Source of the DNA: Flavobacteriales bacterium
GTDB lineage: Bacteria; Bacteroidota; Bacteroidia; Flavobacteriales_E; Vicingaceae
NCBI GenBank assembly: GCA_029262915.1
Contig: JAJCYN010000088.1
Location: forward strand, 1-5,448
Length of the DNA: 5,448 bases
Reading direction: 5' to 3'
Made by a program: the position numbers and the translations under genes. This document shows positions 1 to 5,448 of the stretch, piece after piece (the first letter of the stretch is position 1; each line of letters begins with the position of its first letter). The notes below the pieces were generated by a model. The model had not been told where the DNA came from and made no database searches. It worked only from the letters and a program-made list of their open reading frames with translations.

Positions 1-280
1 GCATCATAAATGGTTGGCCATTACTCATATGAATTACAATTGCTCCTCCCATATGTGCACTAAGTAATAGCATTCCGAATTTGCTTGTTTTAGGAAGTAA
101 GAATAACAAAGTTCCAACCAATTCTCCGCAAGCAATGTATATGCGCCAATCACCAACGCCAAATTGTTCCATAAAACCTGCCATGCCAGGATTAAAGAAT
201 TTACCATACGTACTGAAAAGTAACATTCCAGCAGCAGGTGCAGTTATTACCCAGCCAATGATCAATAGTATTTTGTTCAT
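1..280 (-). CDS. DoxX-like integral membrane protein, partial (C-terminus beyond left edge)
   Basis: This reading frame begins at ATG 280..278 and runs unbroken off the left edge, giving the first 93 residues. It starts MNKILLIIGW and is strongly hydrophobic. Likely membrane helices are at about residues 4-22, 47-62 and 69-85. The sequence has features of the DoxX/DoxX-like family: a short YGKFFNPGM segment after helix 1, a CGELVG motif (E53) in helix 2, and SAHMGGAIVIHM (74-85) in helix 3. Family members are usually four-helix proteins of about 120-140 residues, so roughly 30-45 residues are missing. Their biochemical role is poorly defined; some are linked to respiratory or thiol/redox functions, and nothing here fixes the role. 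The leader is A-rich (a run of eight A just before the ATG) with no Shine-Dalgarno sequence. The start lies 12 bp downstream of the stop of the protease gene on the same strand, which suggests co-transcription. The family call is from motif recognition only. Confidence 0.8.
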   Translation of the reverse strand, partial: MNKILLIIGWVITAPAAGMLLFSTYGKFFNPGMAGFMEQFGVGDWRIYIACGELVGTLLFLLPKTSKFGMLLLSAHMGGAIVIHMSNGQPFMM

Positions 281-292
281 TTTTTTTTAAAT

Positions 293-1192
293 TTAATTGT
301 TCTTAATGCTAATGTTTACATCAGGTGCTTTTCCATAAGCTACTTTGTTTGGGTGTACCATGTGGGGATATTTTTTAACAACCAATTCCCAACAAGAAGT
401 AGGCGTCACTGTACTTTCTCTATGCCCCTTTTTGTCACATAGCATTAAGTCGGGAGTTTTAATTCCATACAAACCACCTTGCATCAAACAAAAACAACCA
501 TGTCGTTCATCAGGTAAGCCAAATATTCCATGAAAGAATTCATGACAAAAGATCCTTACATAACACCTTCCTCCACTTTTTACGAGCCAATCTTCTCTTC
601 CGGAATTATAACAAACAGCACCACCACCTTGTAAAAGTGTTTGAGTTAATTTACCTTTTTCAATAATAAAGCGCCCATCACTTGATTTATCTACGACCTT
701 AATATTTCTCAAGTAAACTTGCCCTTCGGTTAAATCCCAAATAAACCAGCTCAATCGTTTAATTCTCCAAGAGAATTCTTCCATAAAATCATCGTCAGCA
801 TCATCTTCGATAGCAATCGTAAAATCCATAGCCATATTCGATTTATCTACTTTTTTAATCCAGTCTTTGTTAACTTTTCCAGGTCTAACCCACTCCTTTT
901 TATCATTTTGAACAAACCCCATTCTTTCGTAGGAACTTTTGTGGTTCTTATCAATTTTTATAGCCTCCTGCCATTGTTCCCAAGCTTCGTCTTCTAAGCC
1001 ACTATCCCACGCCCATTCTCCAAGTTTAAAATGTTTGTTAGCATCTTTTACAGATGCTAATTCTTTACTTTTAACAGTATATTCTTGATTGTTTTTAAAC
1101 CAAACTTTTGAGTCCATAGGTTCATAACCACCGTCTCTTTGGGCCATAATTGACAAAGGAATAATTAATAATAATAATAAGATTTTTTTCAT
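293..1192 (-). CDS. Secreted putative zinc metalloprotease with TPR-like N-terminal region and CLCA-like HExxHxxxGxxDE site
   Basis: This is a 299-residue protein. It has a Sec signal peptide (MKKILLLLLIIPLSIMAQ, probable cleavage before Q18), so it should act in the periplasm or outside the cell; no C-terminal sorting domain is seen. Residues 50-102 look like one TPR-type helical pair followed by a conserved-looking tail (GFVQNDKKEWVRP). An acidic patch lies at 129-139. The catalytic-looking segment is HEFFHGIFGLPDE at 217-229: H217, E218 and H221, then G225 and D228-E229. It has one residue more between the second His and the Gly than the classic metzincin HExxHxxGxxH, and matches the HExxHxxxGxxDE spacing known from CLCA proteins. 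Seven cysteines (194, 210, 216, 233, 235, 252, 267) all sit in this half, as expected for an oxidised extracytoplasmic domain. C233-x-C-L-M is a possible Met-turn region, and C252, H256, E259 and C267-W-E follow. Start choice: the ATG at 1192 gives a complete signal peptide; the leader is A/T-rich without a Shine-Dalgarno sequence. Substrate and activity are unknown. Confidence 0.85.
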   Translation of the reverse strand: MKKILLLLLIIPLSIMAQRDGGYEPMDSKVWFKNNQEYTVKSKELASVKDANKHFKLGEWAWDSGLEDEAWEQWQEAIKIDKNHKSSYERMGFVQNDKKEWVRPGKVNKDWIKKVDKSNMAMDFTIAIEDDADDDFMEEFSWRIKRLSWFIWDLTEGQVYLRNIKVVDKSSDGRFIIEKGKLTQTLLQGGGAVCYNSGREDWLVKSGGRCYVRIFCHEFFHGIFGLPDERHGCFCLMQGGLYGIKTPDLMLCDKKGHRESTVTPTSCWELVVKKYPHMVHPNKVAYGKAPDVNISIKNN

Positions 1193-1325
1193 TTTAATAG
1201 TTATTTGAGGAGTTTAAAGTTAAGTATAAAGTTTAAAATCTACACTAAATACCGTTAAGAAATAATAGAAATGTTACTTCTACATTCGTTTTTTATTATC
1301 TTTACAATCCCTTCAAAAATGAGTA
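1193..1325. promoter_or_regulatory. Divergent intergenic region between protease and E1 genes
   Basis: These 133 bp of AT-rich DNA separate the minus-strand protease gene from the plus-strand E1 gene, so promoters for both directions should lie here. Several near-matches to the Bacteroidota -7 element TAnnTTTG can be read. On the minus strand they are TAGATTTT (complement of 1235-1242) and TAACTTTA (complement of 1215-1222). None is paired with a convincing -33 TTTG, and such matches are frequent by chance in AT-rich DNA. No clear inverted-repeat operator, riboswitch or small RNA could be recognised. The role as a promoter region is inferred from gene orientation. Confidence 0.55.
1297..1304 (+). 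promoter_or_regulatory. Candidate -7 promoter element for the E1 gene
   Basis: TATCTTTA matches the Bacteroidota -7 consensus TAnnTTTG at all positions except the last. It lies 21 bp upstream of the E1 start codon, which would give a leader of only about 15 bases. The expected -33 TTTG is poor: only GTTAC around 1273-1277 is at roughly the right distance. This is a weak, position-supported guess. Confidence 0.28.
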
Positions 1326-1342
1326 ATGGCAGAAGTAATGGC
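1322..1342 (+). repeat. Duplicated 9-bp start-site repeat (AGTAATGGC twice, 12-bp period)
   Basis: AGTAATGGC occurs at 1322-1330 and again at 1334-1342. Each copy contains an ATG in the E1 reading frame (1326 and 1338), so the gene has two equally placed candidate start codons four codons apart. Neither has a Shine-Dalgarno sequence upstream. The repeat is exact; any origin by small tandem duplication, or role in translation, is inference. Confidence 0.6.
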
Positions 1343-3419
1343 GAAAAAGATAAAGGAAGAGAATAAGGTATCTAAAGATATTGCATTAGAAGCATTTAAG
1401 TTAATGAGTACTGCTAAGGCATTAACTGAGTTGTATGAAGAAAATGCGAATGTTTGTGCTAAATATGTTCATGCTACCTCTAGAGGCCATGAAGCCATTC
1501 AGATAGCTTGTGGATTACAATTAAAACCACAAGATTTTGTTTTTCCTTACTATCGTGATGATAGTATGCTGTTAAGCATTGGAATGACTCCATTTCAATT
1601 GATGTTACAGGTATTAGCAAAACGTAATGATCCTTTTTCTGGAGGTAGAACTTATTACTCACACCCAAGTTTAAACGATGAGGATAAACCAAAAATTCCG
1701 CATCAGAGTTCTGCAACGGGGATGCAGGCAATTCCTGCAACGGGTGTTGCTATGGGAATGCAATACAAAGAGAAAACAGGAATAGCAGAAGATTATAAAG
1801 GAGAAAATCCTGTTGTTGTTTGTAGCTTAGGAGATGCCTCTTGTACAGAAGGAGAGGTGTCTGAAGCTTTTCAGATGGCGGTGTTAAAGAAAATGCCAAT
1901 CATTTATTTAGTTCAAGATAACGAATGGGATATTTCTGCTTATTCGGATGAAGTGCGTGCTCAAGATATTACTCATTTTGCTAAAGGCTTTAAGGGGATG
2001 GGGGTTAGAACCATTGATGGAACTAATTTTTCTGAATCTTATCAAACGTTTAATGAAGTTTTAGCAATTGTTCGTAAAGAGAGAAGACCTTTTATCATTC
2101 ACGCTAAAGTTCCATTGTTAAATCATCATACTTCGGGTGTACGAATGGAGTGGTACCGGGATGATTTAGAAGAGTCGAATAAAAGAGACCCTTCTCCTAA
2201 ACTATTTCAAGATTTGTTGGATTTAGGAATGGGCGAAAAAGAAATAAAAAAGATTAAAAACGATGCGAAAGAAGTTGTCCAAAAGGATTATGAATTGGCA
2301 TTAAAAGAAGAAGATCCAAGACCAGAAGATTTAACAACCCATCATTTTGCACCAACCCCGATTACTGAAGAAAAAGGAATTAGGTCACCAGAAGGGAAAG
2401 ATAAAACCGTTATGGTAGATTCTGCTCTGTTTGCGATTAGAGAGTTAATGGATAAACATCCAGAATGTTTATTGTACGGACAAGATGTTGGAGCTCGAAT
2501 AGGTGGGGTTTTTAGAGAAGCGGCAACATTGGCACAGCAATTCGGAGATGATAGGGTATTTAATACACCTATCCAGGAAGCATTCATTGTAGGAAGTACC
2601 GTTGGTATGTCGGCAGTAGGTTTAAAACCTATTGTTGAGGTTCAGTTTGCTGATTATATTTGGCCAGGGCTAAACCAATTATTTACAGAAGTTAGTCGCT
2701 CATATTATTTGTCCAATGGTAAATGGCCAGCAAGTATGATATTAAGAGTGCCTATTGGAGCATATGGATCAGGTGGACCTTATCACTCATCAAGTGTAGA
2801 ATCTGTGGTAACACAAATTAGAGGAGTAAAAGTAGCTTATCCTTCTACAGGTGCAGATTTAAAAGGCTTAATGAAATCAGCTTATTATGACCCAAATCCA
2901 GTTGTAATTTTCGAACATAAAGGACTATATTGGAGTAAAATAGCAGGAACGGAAGGAGCAAAAACGATTGAACCTGATGAAGATTATGTAATTCCTTTTG
3001 GTAAAGCAAGAACAGTTATTGAAGCTGAATCGGATGAAGTAAACAATGGAGAAAGTGCTGCTATTATCACGTATGGAAGAGGAGTTTATTGGAGTTTAGA
3101 AGCTGCTAAACAGTTTGAAGGACGGGTAGAAATTATTGACTTAAGAACCTTAAATCCGATAGATGAAGAAGCGATGTATGCCGTTACCAGAAAGCACAAT
3201 AAAGTAATGTTGGTAACAGAAGAATCCATTGAAAATTCTTTTACACTTGGTTTAGCTGCTCGTATTCAAAAAAACTGTTTTGAAAATTTAGACGCTCCTA
3301 TAGAAATAGTAGGGTCAGTTGATACCCCTGCAATTCCTTTAAATTCTACCTTAGAAGCAACATTACTGCCTAATGGAGATAAAGTTGCAGCAGCCTTAAA
3401 AGACCTGTTGAATTACTAA
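1326..3419 (+). CDS. 2-oxoacid dehydrogenase E1 component, fused alpha and beta subunits
   Basis: This protein of 697 residues joins both halves of a thiamine-diphosphate E1 that decarboxylates a 2-oxoacid and passes the acyl group to the lipoyl arm of E2 in a cytoplasmic complex. The alpha half spans about 15-330. It has GHEAIQIACG (54-63), FPYYRDDSMLLSIG (73-86) and the ThDP/Mg motif from GDAS (169-172) through GEVSEAF to QDNEWDIS (197-204), with D198-N199 where many E1s have NN. The beta half spans about 360-697. It has GQDVG (385-389), GGVFREAATLAQQFG, TPIQE (414-418, with E418 the likely catalytic glutamate), VQFADYIWPG, GGPYHSSSVES (H487) and a transketolase C-terminal domain from about 575. 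Substrate is uncertain: the sequence resembles branched-chain 2-oxoisovalerate E1 at least as much as pyruvate E1, and no E2 or E3 gene is in view. Fused E1s of this length are familiar in Bacteroidota. The ATG at 1326 is taken as the start, but ATG 1338 is nearly as good. No downstream terminator hairpin is visible. Confidence 0.95.
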   Translation: MAEVMAKKIKEENKVSKDIALEAFKLMSTAKALTELYEENANVCAKYVHATSRGHEAIQIACGLQLKPQDFVFPYYRDDSMLLSIGMTPFQLMLQVLAKRNDPFSGGRTYYSHPSLNDEDKPKIPHQSSATGMQAIPATGVAMGMQYKEKTGIAEDYKGENPVVVCSLGDASCTEGEVSEAFQMAVLKKMPIIYLVQDNEWDISAYSDEVRAQDITHFAKGFKGMGVRTIDGTNFSESYQTFNEVLAIVRKERRPFIIHAKVPLLNHHTSGVRMEWYRDDLEESNKRDPSPKLFQDLLDLGMGEKEIKKIKNDAKEVVQKDYELALKEEDPRPEDLTTHHFAPTPITEEKGIRSPEGKDKTVMVDSALFAIRELMDKHPECLLYGQDVGARIGGVFREAATLAQQFGDDRVFNTPIQEAFIVGSTVGMSAVGLKPIVEVQFADYIWPGLNQLFTEVSRSYYLSNGKWPASMILRVPIGAYGSGGPYHSSSVESVVTQIRGVKVAYPSTGADLKGLMKSAYYDPNPVVIFEHKGLYWSKIAGTEGAKTIEPDEDYVIPFGKARTVIEAESDEVNNGESAAIITYGRGVYWSLEAAKQFEGRVEIIDLRTLNPIDEEAMYAVTRKHNKVMLVTEESIENSFTLGLAARIQKNCFENLDAPIEIVGSVDTPAIPLNSTLEATLLPNGDKVAAALKDLLNY

Positions 3420-3462
3420 GTTATTATTCTTGATTCTATTTTAGATTTCTTACATTTAAAAC
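3420..3462 (+). other. Short intergenic gap between E1 and TPR-phosphatase genes
   Basis: This gap of 43 AT-rich bases follows the E1 stop codon. I see no GC-rich hairpin with a T-run that would serve as an intrinsic terminator. TATTCTTG (3425-3432) and TAGATTTC (3442-3449) each differ from the -7 consensus TAnnTTTG at one position, but neither has a well-spaced -33 element. Read-through from the E1 gene is therefore possible, as is a weak separate promoter. A TAA at 3457-3459, in frame with the next gene, rules out any start further upstream. Confidence 0.45.
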
Positions 3463-5448
3463 GTGAGAAACACCTTGTATATATTAATATTATTACTTCC
3501 TTTTCAAGGTTTTACACAAAATTTTGCAGATAAAGAATACTACCTGGTTGATTCACTTGTTATAGAAGAAGTAAAAGAATCTGATAAAAACTTAGTGGAC
3601 AGTTGCTTAAAGCTTTATTACAAAGCAAAAGACGACACCAGTAGAGTAAAAGCTATAAACAGTATAGTAGAAAGATGTTGGGATGCGAATGTATGGCCTA
3701 AATATAATGAGTGGGTTTCCTCTTTTGTAGAAGAAAAGTTGGAAAGCCAGCATTCGGTATCAGTTACTGAATACTACAAGAAATCTTTAGCAGTAGCATT
3801 AAACAATACAGGCTATTTCTATAATCATAATAAAGGTGAAATTCTCAAAGCATTAGATTATTATCATAGATCTTTGAAGATAAAAGAAGAATTGGGCGAG
3901 GAAGAAGGAGTTGCAAATTCGCTCAACAATATTGGGGCTATTTATAGAAGTCGAGGAGATATTCCTAAAGCCTTAGAGTACTATCATAAAGCCCTGAAAA
4001 TTCAAGAAAAAATAGGAGCTAAAAGAGGTATAGCATCTTCTTTAATTAACATTGGATATGTATACAACCATCAAGGTGAAATTGCTAAAGCCATAGAATA
4101 TTATGGCAAATCCTTGAAAATTCAAGAAGAATTGGGCGATAAAAGGGGGCTTGCTTATTCTCTAAATAATTTGGGGACTATTTATGAAAATCAAAATGAC
4201 ATTCCTAAAGCGTTAGATTACTTTAATCAATCCTTAAAACTTCAAGAAGAGATGGGAGACAAAAGTGGTATTGCATATGCTTTTGGCAATATTGGAGGTG
4301 TTTATCAAAAAGAAGAAAACTATGATGAGGCTATAACTTATTACCATAAATCGTTGGAAATTCATAAAGAAATTGGAGATAAAGATGGCATTGCTGCTGC
4401 TTTAAGAAATATTGGACATATAGAATTATCGAATGATAATGTGTATAAAGCTCAAAGTTACACACAACGTAGTTTGTTAATTGCACAAGAAATAGGATTT
4501 CCAGAAAACATTAAAAGAACTGCATTTTTGTTGAGTAAAATTTATGCAAAACAAAATAAAGGAATGAAAGCCTTAGAAATGCATAAGCTGTACCTTGTGA
4601 TGAAGGATAGTATTAACAATGAGGCAACTCAAAAAGCTACCGCTAAACAACAAGCCAAATATGAGTATGAAACTCAAAAAACGATAGACGATGCTGAGCA
4701 CGATAAATTATTAGCTATAGAACAAGAAGAAAAAGAAAAACAGCATATTATAGCCACAGCAACTGCTGCTGGTTTAGTTTTAGTAGTAATATTTTTAATT
4801 TTTGTTTTTAATCGATTAATAATTACTAAAAAACAGAAATTAGTTATTGAAGAACAAAAAGTTGAGGTAGAAATTGCTCATAATCAATTAGAAGAAAAGA
4901 ACATTGAGATTTTAGATTCTATTACCTATGCAAAAAGGATTCAAGATGCAATTCTACCAACGACTAAATTGGTGAAAGAAGGATTGCCAAATAGTTTTAT
5001 TTTTTATAAACCTAAAGATATAGTTGCAGGAGATTTTTATTGGATGGATCAAAGAGAAGATAATGTTTTGTTTGCAGCGGCAGATTGCACAGGTCATGGT
5101 GTTCCAGGAGCTATGGTAAGTGTTGTTTGTCATAATGCAATGAATAGAGCAGTAAAAGAATTTAATCTAATAGATCCAGGAAAAATATTGGATAAAACAA
5201 GAGAACTGATAGTTGAGCAATTAAATAAATCAGAAAACGCTGAAACAGTTTCAATGGATAATATTAGAGATGGAATGGATATCGCCTTTTGTATATTAAA
5301 CACAAAAACAAATGAACTAAAATATGCTGGAGCTCATAATCCATTGTGGATACTAAGGGATAACGCTGAAGAAATTGAAGAGATAAAAGCTGATAAGCAA
5401 TCTATTGGGAAAATAGACAATCCACAACCATACAATACACAACAAGTT
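3463..5448 (+). CDS. TPR sensor / SpoIIE-type PP2C phosphatase membrane protein, partial (C-terminus beyond right edge)
   Basis: The frame stays open from GTG 3463 to the window end (662 codons). The start is limited by an in-frame TAA at 3457-3459. GTG gives a good signal peptide (RNTLYILILLLPFQGFT, cleavage near 18/19), whereas the next option, TTG 3475, would lose the basic residue. Residues about 110-386 are around seven TPR units, mostly of 40 residues, so probably periplasmic. A charged helical stretch follows (387-428), then one membrane helix (about 429-451) and a coiled-coil-like linker (453-485). The phosphatase segment begins with SITYAKRIQDAILP (486-499). It has GDFYW (D525), AAADCTGHGVPGAM (D541), DGMD (603-606) and YAGAHNPLW (621-629). 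Known SpoIIE-type phosphatases are Mn/Mg-dependent and dephosphorylate Ser/Thr, often on anti-sigma-factor antagonists. The last conserved Asp motif (usually near TDG) and perhaps 40-60 residues are missing at the edge. Inferred topology puts TPR outside and phosphatase inside. It may be co-transcribed with the E1 gene 43 bp upstream, without an obvious functional link. Partner and signal are unknown. Confidence 0.93.
   Translation, partial: MRNTLYILILLLPFQGFTQNFADKEYYLVDSLVIEEVKESDKNLVDSCLKLYYKAKDDTSRVKAINSIVERCWDANVWPKYNEWVSSFVEEKLESQHSVSVTEYYKKSLAVALNNTGYFYNHNKGEILKALDYYHRSLKIKEELGEEEGVANSLNNIGAIYRSRGDIPKALEYYHKALKIQEKIGAKRGIASSLINIGYVYNHQGEIAKAIEYYGKSLKIQEELGDKRGLAYSLNNLGTIYENQNDIPKALDYFNQSLKLQEEMGDKSGIAYAFGNIGGVYQKEENYDEAITYYHKSLEIHKEIGDKDGIAAALRNIGHIELSNDNVYKAQSYTQRSLLIAQEIGFPENIKRTAFLLSKIYAKQNKGMKALEMHKLYLVMKDSINNEATQKATAKQQAKYEYETQKTIDDAEHDKLLAIEQEEKEKQHIIATATAAGLVLVVIFLIFVFNRLIITKKQKLVIEEQKVEVEIAHNQLEEKNIEILDSITYAKRIQDAILPTTKLVKEGLPNSFIFYKPKDIVAGDFYWMDQREDNVLFAAADCTGHGVPGAMVSVVCHNAMNRAVKEFNLIDPGKILDKTRELIVEQLNKSENAETVSMDNIRDGMDIAFCILNTKTNELKYAGAHNPLWILRDNAEEIEEIKADKQSIGKIDNPQPYNTQQV
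3841..4440 (+). repeat. Five in-frame 120-bp tandem repeats encoding 40-residue TPR units
   Basis: Five consecutive units start at 3841, 3961, 4081, 4201 and 4321, each exactly 120 bp. They encode residues 127-166, 167-206, 207-246, 247-286 and 287-326 of the phosphatase protein. The shared pattern is I-P-K-A-L-E-Y-Y-H-K-S-L-K-I-Q-E-E-L-G-D, then K-x-G-I-A-x-S-L-x-N-I-G-x-I-Y. Conservation extends to the DNA, for example AAA-ATT-CAA-GAA at the same place in units 2 and 3. More diverged units flank the array on both sides: before it, the helix at 112-126 has one extra residue, and after it (327-386) the repeats fade. The 40-residue period exceeds the 34 of the basic TPR and fits the longer TPR type often seen in Bacteroidota sensor proteins. 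Confidence 0.9.

Noticed and set aside
81..290. Plus-strand open frame of 69 codons
   Set aside because: It lies antisense to the DoxX-like gene, whose minus-strand frame has clear family motifs and membrane helices. The plus-strand translation has no recognisable features.
345..533. Plus-strand open frame of 62 codons
   Set aside because: It is antisense to the zinc-site and cysteine-rich part of the protease gene and shows no domain or leader of its own.
1141..1192. ATT-rich run (repeated AAT/TAA triplets near 1161-1180) as a microsatellite or regulatory repeat
   Set aside because: It encodes the Leu/Ile-rich core of the protease signal peptide on the minus strand; composition of hydrophobic codons explains it.
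1215..1242. Possible minus-strand -7 promoter elements for the protease operon
   Set aside because: Two one-mismatch matches to TAnnTTTG exist, but neither has a -33 TTG at suitable spacing, and chance matches are common in such AT-rich DNA. They are mentioned only within the intergenic entry.
1480..1740. Minus-strand open frame of 86 codons
   Set aside because: It is the complement of the conserved E1 alpha region; no recognisable protein features and no start context.
2342..2587. Minus-strand open frame of 81 codons
   Set aside because: It is the complement of the conserved start of the E1 beta half, including the TPIQE region. The Ser/Pro-rich translation is typical of an antisense shadow.
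3420..3462. Intrinsic terminator after the E1 gene
   Set aside because: No stable inverted repeat followed by a T-run can be drawn; T-rich patches alone are ordinary in this sequence.

Overview
The window looks like a stretch of chromosome from a member of the Bacteroidota, most likely of flavobacterial type. The DNA is AT-rich and starts have A/T-rich leaders without clear Shine-Dalgarno sequences. There is a fused alpha-beta 2-oxoacid dehydrogenase E1 of the kind common in this phylum, and a signal peptide-TPR-membrane-SpoIIE phosphatase protein of a type it favours. The assignment rests on gene style; there is no rRNA or other marker here.

Layout: two minus-strand genes occupy the left fifth. 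One is a DoxX-like membrane protein whose C-terminus is cut off by the left edge. Twelve bases upstream of it lies a gene for a secreted putative zinc protease with a TPR-like N-terminal half and an HExxHxxxGxxDE site. They probably form one transcript. A 133-bp divergent intergenic region separates them from two plus-strand genes. The first is the complete fused E1 subunit (697 aa). The second begins 43 bp later at GTG 3463 and is open to the right edge: a large membrane protein with a periplasmic TPR array and a cytoplasmic PP2C/SpoIIE-type phosphatase domain.

Functionally the genes do not form an obvious single pathway. The E1 is core carbon or branched-chain amino acid metabolism. The TPR-phosphatase is a signalling protein, probably acting on an anti-sigma-factor antagonist or similar phosphoprotein. 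The minus-strand pair is envelope-associated and of unknown role. No RNA gene, CRISPR array, insertion sequence or phage gene is visible. The least routine item is the protease, whose active-site spacing and cysteine layout resemble the CLCA family zincin domain. I see no strong case for a wholly new multi-gene system.
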